A DNA stretch of 64,000 bases from Lachnospiraceae bacterium (GTDB lineage Bacteria; Bacillota; Clostridia; Lachnospirales; Lachnospiraceae): contig CAADYR010000031.1 of NCBI GenBank assembly GCA_900753305.1, positions 1 through 64,000 on the forward strand, given 5' to 3'. Position 1 is the stretch's first letter. Every line of letters starts with the position of its first letter. The notes under the pieces were generated by a model, which saw only the letters and a list, made by a program, of their open reading frames with translations, was not told the origin of the DNA and did not search any database. This document shows, piece after piece, positions 33,374-42,432 of the stretch. A program made the position numbers and the translations under genes.

Positions 33374-34075
33374 ATGGAAGAAACCGAATTAATTGATGGA
33401 TTGATGCAGTTTGGATTAACCAGACAGGAAGCTTCTATCTATATCTGTCTGGCGAGCAATCGTGAATTATCCGGTTATGAGGTGTCCAAGATAACAGGAA
33501 TTTCCCGCTCTAATGTATACAGTGCGCTGGCGAGTCTTGTAGAAGAAGGAGCGGCATATCTGCTCGAAGGAGAGACAAATAAATATACGTCAGTAGATGT
33601 GGAGGAGTTCTGTAAGAACAGGATCCGTCATCTGACTGAAACAATGGATAATCTTAAGCAGCAGATGCCTCAGATTGGCAATAATTGTGAAGGGTATATT
33701 ACGATTTCAAGCCATAAGCATATTATGGACAGAATACGTTTTATGCTTGCTCATGTGAAATACCGGATGTATTTGTCCATGCCTGTGAAATATGTAGAAC
33801 TTTTCAGAGAGGATATATGCAGACTGGTAGAAGAGGGCAAGAAGGTAGTTCTGATCATTAACGAACCTGTTGGGATAGAAGGCTGCAAGGTTTATTATAC
33901 AGAGAAGAAAGAGGAACAGGTACGATTGATCGTCGATTCGGAATATGTTCTGACTGGTGACATGACTGGAAGCAATACAGATACCTGCCTGTACTGTGGT
34001 CAGAAGAATTTTGTAAATGTATTCAAAGAATCCATGAAAAATGAGATTGAACTGATAACACTTAAAAAAGAATAG
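33374..34075 (+). CDS. TrmB-family transcriptional regulator
   Basis: A 233-residue regulator. The N-terminal winged helix (about 8-75) has FGLTRQEASIYICLASNRELSGYEVSKITGISRSNVYSALASL, typical of TrmB/sugar-type regulators, followed by a short coiled coil and a C-terminal domain (about 110-233) with phospholipase-D-like folds as in TrmB effector domains. The ligand is unknown. It precedes lysA by 15 bases and is presumably its regulator, acting on the palindrome over the shared promoter; lysine as effector would be a guess. Confidence 0.85.
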   Translation: MEETELIDGLMQFGLTRQEASIYICLASNRELSGYEVSKITGISRSNVYSALASLVEEGAAYLLEGETNKYTSVDVEEFCKNRIRHLTETMDNLKQQMPQIGNNCEGYITISSHKHIMDRIRFMLAHVKYRMYLSMPVKYVELFREDICRLVEEGKKVVLIINEPVGIEGCKVYYTEKKEEQVRLIVDSEYVLTGDMTGSNTDTCLYCGQKNFVNVFKESMKNEIELITLKKE

Positions 34076-34090
34076 ATGGAGGAGAAAATT

Positions 34091-35362
34091 ATGAAAAAAG
34101 TACCGTTTGTTACAAAAGAGCAGATTGAAGAAATTGTAAAGACCATCCCCACTCCTTTCCACATTTATGATGAAAAAGGAATCCGTGAGAATGCACAGAA
34201 ATTAAAGGACGCTTTTGCATGGAATAAAGGGTTCAAGGAATTTTTTGCAGTAAAGGCGACTCCTAATCCATTCCTGATCGATATTTTGCGCGATTACGGC
34301 TGTGGTTGCGATTGTTCATCTCTGACAGAATTAATGCTGAGTCATGCAATGGGAGTAAAAGGAGAAGATATTATGTTCTCTTCTAATGACACACCGGCAG
34401 AAGAATTCGTATATGCAAATGAGATAGGTGCTACGATCAACCTGGACGATATCACGCACATTGATTTTCTGGAAAAGGCAATTGGCAAGATACCGGAAAC
34501 GATAAGTTGTCGTTATAATCCCGGCGGATATTTTACGATCAGTAACAGCATTATGGATAACCCGGGAGATGCAAAATATGGAATGACAACAGAACAGCTC
34601 TTTGAGGCATTTAAAATACTGAAAGCAAAGGGCGCAAAGAATTTTGGTATTCATGCATTTCTTGCAAGCAATACTGTCACCAATGAATATTATCCTACAT
34701 TGGCAAAGACTTTATTTGAAGTTGCCGTTAAACTGGAAAAAGAGACGGGAGCAGATATTAAATTTATAAATCTGTCTGGTGGAATAGGTATTCCTTATAA
34801 ACCGGATCAGGAGCCGAATGATATTAAAGTAATTGGCGAGGGTGTCAGAAAAGTGTATGAAGAAGTACTGGTTCCGGCTGGAATGGGTGATGTGGCTCTT
34901 TATACGGAACTTGGCAGGTTTATGATGGCACCATATGGACACCTGATCACAAAAGCGATTCATGAGAAGCATACCCATAAGGAGTACATTGGAGTAGATG
35001 CATGTGCCGTAAATCTGATGCGTCCTGCGATGTATGGGGCATATCATCATATCACTGTCCTTGGTAAAGAAAATGAGCCATGTGATCATAAATATGATGT
35101 AACAGGCTCATTATGTGAGAATAATGATAAATTTGCAATTGACAGAATGCTTCCAAAGATTGATATGGGTGATTATCTGGCAATTCATGATACCGGTGCA
35201 CACGGATTTTCCATGGGCTATAATTATAACGGTAAGCTTCGTTCTGCAGAAGTTCTGCTGAAGCAGGATGGCAGTTTTGAACTGATCCGCAGGGCTGAAA
35301 CCCCCAGAGATTATTTTGCAACATTTGACTGTTTTGACATTTATAAGAAATTAGGTTTCTAA
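34091..35362 (+). CDS. lysA: Diaminopimelate decarboxylase-like PLP enzyme
   Basis: Fold-type III PLP decarboxylase of 423 residues, expected to convert meso-diaminopimelate to lysine. The PLP lysine lies in FFAVKATPNP (near 54); later motifs include the NLSGGIGIPY glycine loop, ELGRFMMAPYG and GSLCENNDKFA (the cysteine from the partner active site). Sequence details differ from classical LysA, so a relative acting on a related amino acid is possible. The ATG at 34091 follows GGAGGAG. Its 3' end overlaps the converging LacI gene by four bases. Confidence 0.85.
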   Translation: MKKVPFVTKEQIEEIVKTIPTPFHIYDEKGIRENAQKLKDAFAWNKGFKEFFAVKATPNPFLIDILRDYGCGCDCSSLTELMLSHAMGVKGEDIMFSSNDTPAEEFVYANEIGATINLDDITHIDFLEKAIGKIPETISCRYNPGGYFTISNSIMDNPGDAKYGMTTEQLFEAFKILKAKGAKNFGIHAFLASNTVTNEYYPTLAKTLFEVAVKLEKETGADIKFINLSGGIGIPYKPDQEPNDIKVIGEGVRKVYEEVLVPAGMGDVALYTELGRFMMAPYGHLITKAIHEKHTHKEYIGVDACAVNLMRPAMYGAYHHITVLGKENEPCDHKYDVTGSLCENNDKFAIDRMLPKIDMGDYLAIHDTGAHGFSMGYNYNGKLRSAEVLLKQDGSFELIRRAETPRDYFATFDCFDIYKKLGF

Positions 35363-36354
35363 ACAGGAACTTTTCCTGTGGATTCCCGTACAATGAGACT
35401 GGGACGAAGCAGGGAACGTGAAATAGGAACTTTAGCTATCAGCCAGTACAGAGCGGCATAGGAACTTTTACCCAGGTCGATTCTATCCTGGCTGATTGTT
35501 GTAAGCGCAGGAGTACATTCAGCAGAAATTGGCAAATTATCGAATCCTACAATACTGATATCTCTTGGAACTTTAATGTGCAGGCGCTGACATTCCTTGA
35601 GAATACCGATCGCAAGGAGATCGTTACCACATAAAATGGCTGTAGCACCATTGTTTAATAAATCCGCAAAATGATATTTTGCACTTTCCTCTACATAATA
35701 ACCATAGGCGATCAGATTCTCATTTACAGGCAGATCATGACTTTGCATACTGCTGACATAGGCTTCATAACGATTCGCAGTGACCATGGAGTCCTTGGAG
35801 CCATTTAACAGTGCGATATGTGTATGACCAAGATGGGTCAAATGATCAATAGCCAGATCAATACCTTCGAAACTGTCTGTACCTGTGTAAGCGACATTAG
35901 GATTTTTACGGATATAGTTATCAAAGAGAACGGTAGGAATTGTTGTTGATTCCAACTGTTTCATCCAGGGGTCTTTCAGGGCGAAACCTATCAGGAATCC
36001 CCCATGATAATGATTACGCATCATATAGCGGTCGTAAGGTTCTTTCATTTGAAGAATGGGATTCATTTCTACGATATGGACATCCCATTTGTCACGGACG
36101 GCAGCCTGCTTGAATCCCAGAACGATGTCGAAACCGAAATCATCTTCTTTCAGATATAACATATTTTCTACAAAGATACAGAGACGTTTACGAGTCTCTT
36201 TTTTCATTTTCTTGGTAACATATCCCATTTCGATTGCAGTATCCAATACCAGTTGTTTTAGATCAGGACTGATATCATTTGCATCATTAAGTCCTTTTGA
36301 TACGGTACTGGGAGCGATACTCAATCTGTCTGCGATATCTTTTATTGTGACCAT
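35359..36354 (-). CDS. LacI-family transcriptional regulator
   Basis: A repressor of 331 residues. The N-terminal HTH reads TIKDIADRLSIAPSTVSKGLN, followed by the hinge helix region and a periplasmic-binding-protein-like sensor domain (about 60-325) with ATAILCGNDLLAIGIL and DISIVGFDNLPIS, the usual LacI/GalR motifs. It is divergent from the large amylase gene, whose promoter carries a matching palindrome, so local control of starch use is likely. The ATG at 36354 follows AGAAGGG. Confidence 0.93.
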   Translation of the reverse strand: MVTIKDIADRLSIAPSTVSKGLNDANDISPDLKQLVLDTAIEMGYVTKKMKKETRKRLCIFVENMLYLKEDDFGFDIVLGFKQAAVRDKWDVHIVEMNPILQMKEPYDRYMMRNHYHGGFLIGFALKDPWMKQLESTTIPTVLFDNYIRKNPNVAYTGTDSFEGIDLAIDHLTHLGHTHIALLNGSKDSMVTANRYEAYVSSMQSHDLPVNENLIAYGYYVEESAKYHFADLLNNGATAILCGNDLLAIGILKECQRLHIKVPRDISIVGFDNLPISAECTPALTTISQDRIDLGKSSYAALYWLIAKVPISRSLLRPSLIVRESTGKVPV

Positions 36355-36388
36355 TGCATGATTCCCTTCTCTTAATAAAATAGTGGAG

Positions 36389-36447
36389 TTTCGTAAAATT
36401 TCGTTACCCCAAAAAATAAGAATACAATAATAGCATTTTGTTTGCAA
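36389..36447 (-). promoter_or_regulatory. LacI gene promoter with TTTCGT half-sites
   Basis: On the minus strand, TTGCAA (36447-36442), a 17-base spacer and TATTCT (36424-36419). Downstream of it lie two TTTCGT half-sites in direct repeat on the plus strand (36389-36394 and 36399-36404), matching the half-sites of the operator in front of the amylase gene, which suggests autoregulation. Confidence 0.5.
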
Positions 36448-36521
36448 GTACTTTGCAAAAATTCTCCAAAAGTAACAAAATGTATAGAATAATATTGTTA
36501 ACTATTCAAATTATATACAGA

Positions 36522-36580
36522 TTGTACAAAATAGAAAACAGAGCTATAATGAAATACGAAAAAGCACGAAACATTTCGTG
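36522..36580 (+). promoter_or_regulatory. Amylase promoter with LacI-type operator
   Basis: TTGTAC (36522-36527), a 17-base spacer and perfect TATAAT (36545-36550). Just downstream, CACGAAA (36565-36571) and TTTCGTG (36574-36580) form a 16-base palindrome; a further ACGAAA half-site at 36556-36561 lies exactly ten bases upstream of the one at 36566. A repressor there would block clearance of the promoter. Confidence 0.75.
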
Positions 36581-36585
36581 AGAAA

Positions 36586-36624
36586 GGTACAGAATATGTG
36601 CAAAATAGCGCACGATTCTGTACC
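36586..36624 (+). repeat. Hairpin in the 5' leader of the amylase mRNA
   Basis: GGTACAGAAT (36586-36595) pairs with ATTCTGTACC (36615-36624); inside, GTGC (36598-36601) pairs with GCAC (36610-36613). It ends about 17 bases before the AAGGAGG ribosome site and may stabilise the message. Confidence 0.65.
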
Positions 36625-36651
36625 AGGGAGGAATATATAAGGAGGCATTAC

Positions 36652-39600
36652 ATGAAACGAGTTAAGGGAAGTAGTACAATGCGTAGATCAACGGCATGGA
36701 TTTTATCTGCTGCGCTTGTCCTGTCTGCGTGTCCAATTACGGCTGATGCAGAAGAACTGGCAGAGAACGGCGGTGAAAGTGTTGCTGAAACCAGTCAGGC
36801 TGTCGATGCGTCAGAAGCAGCAGAACAGACGGAAGGGGAACGCCCAAATGAGGGCGAAAACACAAATGTATCTGAAGATGAGAAGGAGGATCAGATACAG
36901 GAGAGCAGCATTGAAGAGGATATACAGGAGGAGTCAACAGAGGAAACATCAGTAGAAGAAACTACTGAGGAGGTTTCTTTGGAAGATGACGTAGTATATT
37001 TGAATGCCTCGATTGGAAACGTTACCAGAACATGTCCGACAATTGGCAAAGATGGAGAAGTTACATTTCATTATTATCCACAGGATGGAGAAAAGGTGGA
37101 ATCTGCTTATGTAAAAGGTTCCTGGTCAGGAGACTGGAGTCAGTATTTTTATATGACAGAGGATGAGAATGGTATATGGAGTGCAACAGCGCAGCTCTCC
37201 TTGGAAAAGTCATATGAATACGGTATTGTAGTAAATGATAACTGGGTGGGAGATGCTACCAATCCACGCAATGGTGGTAATTCAGAAATTTTGCGTAATC
37301 CTGTTTATAACGCTGATGGAAGTGTCAGCATTTTCTATTACCCAACCAGAGATGAACAGGTCAGCCTTTTGTATAAAACAGCAGATGATAACAATTATCA
37401 TAAAATTACTATGACACAGGACGCTTATCATAGTGCTTTATTATCTGCAACTGTCAGCGAACAGGGAGAATATACATACTGTCTGGAAGTAAATGGAGTA
37501 CAGACAGATGACCTTAACTGTAGTAATGCTGCTTTTCATATTACGAAGCTTCCAGAAGATGACGCATCGGTTAAGAGTCCTGTAGTAAATGGCAATGAGG
37601 TAACCTTTCACTATTTTGCACCAACAGCAGACAGCGTGAGTCTGGCAGGACAGATGAATGACTGGAATCCTTCTGCTGATGCCATGACTTATAATGAAAA
37701 GACCGGATTCTGGAGCATTACCAGAGAATTAGCGGATGGAAAGTATGAATATAAATTTGTGATCAACGGTGGTACATGGGTAACTGATCCGCGTAATGAT
37801 CTGCAAAGCAGTGGCAACAGTCTGGTTCAGGTAGGAGAAGACAAAGATCCTGAACAGGGGGCATATCAGTATACCATCTATTATCTGGATGCGAACCACA
37901 AGAGTGTAGACGGAGCTTCTTTATGGATATGGTCTGATAATGTGAATGGAACGCAGTATTTCTTCCAGGATACGGAGGAACTGGCAGATGGCAATACCTG
38001 GTTGAAAGCGGAAGTATCAAGCGACTATGAAGTGTTATATATCATTCCAAGAGCTTATGATGACTGGGCATGGCAGGATGTTGACAAAAGTTACGATAAC
38101 GAACAGAAACAGGAAAATGTGACTCTATATCTGGTCAACGGAGATGCCAGCGTTTACACAGAACTCCCTGAAATCGTAGAAAGAGAAAGCCGCTATGTTA
38201 TTGTTGAGTACAACAGACCGGCAGGCGATTATGACGGGTGGAATATTTATAGCTGGAATACGGGTTATGGCAGTGAAGTATCAGTTGACTTTGAAAAACT
38301 TGGCGGCAAGATGGTAGCCAGAATTCCGGTCGTAGACACAAAAGAAAGTATTTCTTTCTGCATGAGAAGAAGTGAAACAGATAATGCATGGGCTGAGAAA
38401 GATGGTGGAGATCATACCGTAGCGATTCCTCTGGATCAAAGCGTTGTAAAGGCATCTTTTATACAGGACGAAGGTGTTGTGGGTAATCTGCCATATAATA
38501 CTGGTTATGTAACAGATGTTATTAATGGTGAAGTTACTTTTTATTACAGAGATGATACCCTTTTTAGAAAATATGAAGAATTTACATTAAAAGATCATGT
38601 TGAGCTCATCTGGGATGGCGAAAAGTATCCTATGGCTTATGATGAAACAAATGAGAGATATTATTATACAGGCAAATTAACAGAAGGTGATCATTATTAT
38701 GGTTATCTGGTAAATGGCGAACTGGTGACAGATCGATTCAATACAGAAACAGCAGTTGTAAATGATACAACATATTCTGCTTATACTTATACTGCATTTG
38801 ATGCAGATGTACAGGCAGAAGTCATTCCTTCCGAAATTGATTATAATGATAACGCTGTATTGAAACTGACATTGCAGGCTGATGAAACACAGCAGATCGA
38901 GGCAGTTGAAGCTTATGCGGATTTGTCGGAATTAGGTCAAAGCAGCAGTTTCGCCATTGATACAGAATTGATGGAAAGTACGATCGCATTAAAAGAGGGA
39001 GTTTCTACAGGTGTAAAAAATATTCCTGTAACTGTAAAGGATCAGTATGGCAACCTTTATACGACCTCTGCACATGTAACTGTAAAGGACAGGGATAATG
39101 ACGGTTTTGACTGGGATGAAGCGGTAATTTATTTTGCAGTTACAGACCGCTTCTTTGATGGCGACAGTAGCAACAATGATGCATATGGTACAGGTACTTA
39201 TGCACCGGCAGAGGGTTCCATGTATCATGGAGGCGATTTTGCAGGTCTGGAGTCCAAACTTGATTATCTGCAGAAACTTGGTGTAAATACAGTATGGATC
39301 ACACCTGTTGTAGAAAATATAGAAGATACACTTAACTGTGATGGATATGACGGACAGCATAATTCCGGATACCATGGTTACTGGGCAAGTGATTTTACAA
39401 AGCTTAATAAACATCTGGGAACACCGGAGGAATTACAGGAGCTTGTTGATGCACTGCATGCCCGTGGAATGAAGTTAATGGTAGATGTAGTTCTGAATCA
39501 TGCAGGTTACGGTACAGAAGATACCTTTAATAATACTTATATTGCAGGCAAGAATATGCTTCGTGATAAATCTACGACTGTAAAGGGTGATGATAAGAAA

Positions 39601-41217
39601 GATGCATTATCCAGTCTTCCTGATTTTGTAACAGAGGATGAGCAGGTAAGAGATCTGCTGATCGCATGGCAGACTTCGTGGGTAAGTAATTATGATATTG
39701 ATTATTTCAGAGTAGATACAGTAAAGCATGTTGATGATACGACATGGAAAGCATTCAAAAATGCATTAACCTATATTGATCCTGATTTTAAGATGATCGG
39801 TGAATATGCAGGTGCAGGATATGCAACGAATGCAGGGCAGCTTAGAACTGGCCAGATGGATTCTTTACTTGATTTTGATTTCAATGACCAGGCAATTTCA
39901 TTTGTAAGCGGTAATTTATCTACAGTAGAAAACTTTATGGAAAGCCGGAATGCAGGAATTGACAACACGGCAACCATGGGAAGTTTCCTCAGCAGTCATG
40001 ATGAGGATGGACTGATGTACCGCCTGATGAATGAAGGCAATTGCGTAGATGCTGACAAGGCTTATGCCTTGATGAAAGTTGCAGCAACTTTGCAGATCAC
40101 GGCAAAAGGACAGCCGGTTATCTATTATGGAGAAGAATTAGGACAGACAGGAGCAAATAACTGGCCGTACCAGACGAATCGTTATGATATGGATTGGTCA
40201 ATTGCAAATGATGACAATGATATGCTTGGACATTATTCCAAACTGCTTGAAATTCGTAATTCTTATACGGATGTTTTTGCAAAGGGCAGCAGAACTACAG
40301 TAGCAGCAGATGATGCAGACGGTACACTGGTAGCATCCAGAAGCTATGGTGATACTACTTTATTTGTAGGATTTAATATTAATGAAAATGAAAGCAGAAC
40401 AGTAGAACTGAAGCTGGCAGCCAATACGACATATACAGATTTATATAGTAACAGTCAGTATCAGAGCAATACAGACGGTGTGGTACAGATCGAAATACCT
40501 GCTGCAAAGGACGGAGGTACAGTCGTATTAAAGGCAGGCAAAGCCAAACCATCAGACAGACCACAGATTAAAAATGATTCTGAGGAAAATACAGGAAATA
40601 ATGAAAGCCAGAGCAGTGATGCAGGTATAACAACAGGAAGAGTAATGACTGAACCGGAGTATACCTCGATAGATGGGACTACAGTAACAGGCTGGGATAA
40701 AGTCGTTGACCGCGCATTTGCCGATGCACAGGCACAGATGGTTCCCCTGTCTGATTCTGCTGAAAATGCAGCAACAGTACAGCAGACAGTTGTAAATCTT
40801 ACATTAAAGTCCCATTCCAATATGATCATTCCGGCAGCGGTAGTAGCCAAAATGGCAGCCAGCGGGGCAACATATGTATTTTCATGGGAGGATGGAGTAA
40901 TTACAGCATACACAGCAGCAGCGCTTGCACAGGTAAAAGGAGATCTGGATCTGAATATCATGGTATCAAAAGACAAGGATTTCGGACAGGGATTCAAATC
41001 ATTTGTGCTTGATCCAAGAAAGAAGGCTATTTATGGTGTCAAGCTTGCAACCGTAATGTCACTGGGTAAAGAGAATGCCGGCAGGACAGCATTTATTTTC
41101 CAGAGAAATCTTACAACACAGGGAATAGAATTCCTGAATAGTACCACTATCGATGAGGCGGGAAATGTTGCTGTACCATGTGTTGATTTCACGGATTTTG
41201 TTATCCTTTATCAATAA
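36652..41217 (+). CDS. Large secreted GH13 amylase/pullulanase-type enzyme with several starch-binding domains
   Basis: A 1521-residue extracellular enzyme. Signal peptide (about 1-34), acidic Glu/Ser/Thr linker (to about 110), then two or three CBM48/E-set-like modules (about 115-400; one reads SLAGQMNDWNPSADAM), two CBM41-like stretches (about 405-610; WLWS/WNIYSW aromatic motifs), further beta-sandwiches (to about 810), the GH13 barrel (about 815-1298) and an unassigned C-terminal region. GH13 motifs are intact: DVVLNHAG, nucleophile Asp1022 in RVDTVKHV, acid/base Glu1051 in IGEYAG and SSHDEDG with Asp1117. It acts on starch or related alpha-glucans. No LPxTG or other wall anchor is visible. 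AAGGAGG precedes the ATG at 36652. Confidence 0.9.
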   Translation: MKRVKGSSTMRRSTAWILSAALVLSACPITADAEELAENGGESVAETSQAVDASEAAEQTEGERPNEGENTNVSEDEKEDQIQESSIEEDIQEESTEETSVEETTEEVSLEDDVVYLNASIGNVTRTCPTIGKDGEVTFHYYPQDGEKVESAYVKGSWSGDWSQYFYMTEDENGIWSATAQLSLEKSYEYGIVVNDNWVGDATNPRNGGNSEILRNPVYNADGSVSIFYYPTRDEQVSLLYKTADDNNYHKITMTQDAYHSALLSATVSEQGEYTYCLEVNGVQTDDLNCSNAAFHITKLPEDDASVKSPVVNGNEVTFHYFAPTADSVSLAGQMNDWNPSADAMTYNEKTGFWSITRELADGKYEYKFVINGGTWVTDPRNDLQSSGNSLVQVGEDKDPEQGAYQYTIYYLDANHKSVDGASLWIWSDNVNGTQYFFQDTEELADGNTWLKAEVSSDYEVLYIIPRAYDDWAWQDVDKSYDNEQKQENVTLYLVNGDASVYTELPEIVERESRYVIVEYNRPAGDYDGWNIYSWNTGYGSEVSVDFEKLGGKMVARIPVVDTKESISFCMRRSETDNAWAEKDGGDHTVAIPLDQSVVKASFIQDEGVVGNLPYNTGYVTDVINGEVTFYYRDDTLFRKYEEFTLKDHVELIWDGEKYPMAYDETNERYYYTGKLTEGDHYYGYLVNGELVTDRFNTETAVVNDTTYSAYTYTAFDADVQAEVIPSEIDYNDNAVLKLTLQADETQQIEAVEAYADLSELGQSSSFAIDTELMESTIALKEGVSTGVKNIPVTVKDQYGNLYTTSAHVTVKDRDNDGFDWDEAVIYFAVTDRFFDGDSSNNDAYGTGTYAPAEGSMYHGGDFAGLESKLDYLQKLGVNTVWITPVVENIEDTLNCDGYDGQHNSGYHGYWASDFTKLNKHLGTPEELQELVDALHARGMKLMVDVVLNHAGYGTEDTFNNTYIAGKNMLRDKSTTVKGDDKKDALSSLPDFVTEDEQVRDLLIAWQTSWVSNYDIDYFRVDTVKHVDDTTWKAFKNALTYIDPDFKMIGEYAGAGYATNAGQLRTGQMDSLLDFDFNDQAISFVSGNLSTVENFMESRNAGIDNTATMGSFLSSHDEDGLMYRLMNEGNCVDADKAYALMKVAATLQITAKGQPVIYYGEELGQTGANNWPYQTNRYDMDWSIANDDNDMLGHYSKLLEIRNSYTDVFAKGSRTTVAADDADGTLVASRSYGDTTLFVGFNINENESRTVELKLAANTTYTDLYSNSQYQSNTDGVVQIEIPAAKDGGTVVLKAGKAKPSDRPQIKNDSEENTGNNESQSSDAGITTGRVMTEPEYTSIDGTTVTGWDKVVDRAFADAQAQMVPLSDSAENAATVQQTVVNLTLKSHSNMIIPAAVVAKMAASGATYVFSWEDGVITAYTAAALAQVKGDLDLNIMVSKDKDFGQGFKSFVLDPRKKAIYGVKLATVMSLGKENAGRTAFIFQRNLTTQGIEFLNSTTIDEAGNVAVPCVDFTDFVILYQ

Positions 41218-41339
41218 AATTATGTGAACCTATTGTCAAAATTACAAGAAATTGTTTAAACTTTTAAAAAAATATGTTACTTTTTGACTTGAAAGAGTGA
41301 CAAATAAGAAGTAAAATATCTATGAAAGCATTCGGGGGG

Positions 41340-41366
41340 AGGGAGCAAAATGTTCTCTCCCTTTCT
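41340..41366 (+). terminator. Possible terminator after the amylase gene
   Basis: AGGGAG (41340-41345) pairs with CTCCCT (41357-41362) across an 11-base loop, then a short T-rich run. Weak as a terminator. The rest of the gap 41218-41450 is AT-rich; a TTGACT at 41284 has no well-spaced -10. Confidence 0.4.
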
Positions 41367-41450
41367 ATACACAAAGAAAGTATGATAATGCTTTCACAAA
41401 ATTATATATCATATCAAAAATAATCAAGAAGGAAAGGAGATGAATGGAAG

Positions 41451-42137
41451 ATGGAACAGATTGCAAACGAACTGCTTGAAGAGTTGAACTGTGATACTGC
41501 CTTTACAATCCCCATATTCGGTGGCATTGAAGTTGCAGAATCAGTCGTGATCACTTGGGTCATTATGGCATTTATGCTGATATTGGCTATCTGCATGACC
41601 AGAAATCTTAAAGTACAGAACCCTGGTAAGAGACAGGTTATTCTGGAAACGGCAGTATGCGGACTGCAGAATATGGTAAAAGGCATCATCGGAGAAGAAG
41701 GCGCCGGATATGTACCTTATCTGGTTACGGTTATCGTATACATTGGTATATCAAACATCATTGGACTGTTTGGTATGAAACCGCCTACAAAGGACCTGAA
41801 TGTAACAGGCGCACTGGCAATCATGAGTATTATTCTGATCGAATATTCCGGAATCCATGCAAAGGGCGTGAAACGCTGGGCGAAGAGCTTTGCGGAGCCT
41901 GTAGCCGTTGTGGCACCTTTAAATGTATTGGAGATATTTATCAGACCGCTATCCTTATGTATGCGACTTTTTGGTAATGTACTGGGCGCATTCGTAGTTA
42001 TGGAGCTGCTTAAGATTATCATGCCGGCTATTTTGCCAATCCCGTTCAGTTTATACTTTGATATATTCGATGGATTGATTCAGGCATATGTATTCGTATT
42101 CTTAACATCATTATTTATTAAGGAAGCTATCGAGTAA
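41451..42137 (+). CDS. atpB: ATP synthase Fo subunit a
   Basis: Membrane stator of the Fo motor that provides the ion half-channels; 228 residues and about six helices. The essential arginine is in RPLSLCMRLFGNVLGA (near 174), and the final helix has GLIQAYVFVFLTSLFI. AAAGGAGA lies upstream, and the ATG at 41451 is the in-frame start. It opens the atpBEF(HA)GDC operon; no atpI gene precedes it. Confidence 0.97.
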   Translation: MEQIANELLEELNCDTAFTIPIFGGIEVAESVVITWVIMAFMLILAICMTRNLKVQNPGKRQVILETAVCGLQNMVKGIIGEEGAGYVPYLVTVIVYIGISNIIGLFGMKPPTKDLNVTGALAIMSIILIEYSGIHAKGVKRWAKSFAEPVAVVAPLNVLEIFIRPLSLCMRLFGNVLGAFVVMELLKIIMPAILPIPFSLYFDIFDGLIQAYVFVFLTSLFIKEAIE

Positions 42138-42186
42138 CTATTCTGAATAGTTAGAAACAATTAATTAGAAAAAGGAGAATAATTTT

Positions 42187-42411
42187 ATGAGCGCTATCTT
42201 AGGTATTGGAGCAGGTATTGCAGTATTAACAGGTCTTGGAGCAGGTATCGGTATCGGTATCGCAACAGGTAAGGCAACAGAAGCAGTTGCAAGACAGCCG
42301 GAAGCAGAAGGCAAGATTTCCAAACTGTTACTTCTTGGTTGTGCACTTGCCGAGGCAACAGCTATTTACGGTTTCGTTATCGCTATCCTTGTAATTATGT
42401 TCTTGAAATAA
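42187..42411 (+). CDS. atpE: ATP synthase Fo subunit c
   Basis: Ring-forming proteolipid, 74 residues and two helices joined by the polar loop with Arg36-Gln37-Pro38. The ion-binding carboxylate is Glu56 in CALAEATAIYGF. The positions that hold Gln and Ser in sodium-translocating rings are Ile25 and Ala57 here, so the sodium signature is incomplete and proton coupling is more likely. AAAGGAG precedes the ATG. Confidence 0.97.
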   Translation: MSAILGIGAGIAVLTGLGAGIGIGIATGKATEAVARQPEAEGKISKLLLLGCALAEATAIYGFVIAILVIMFLK

Positions 42412-42432
42412 GCAGGAAGGTAGGAAAAGATT

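Noticed and set aside
41284..41317. Promoter of the atp operon from TTGACT at 41284
   Set aside because: The nearest -10-like TAAGAA and TAAAAT lie at 15- and 22-base spacing; not convincing enough to list.
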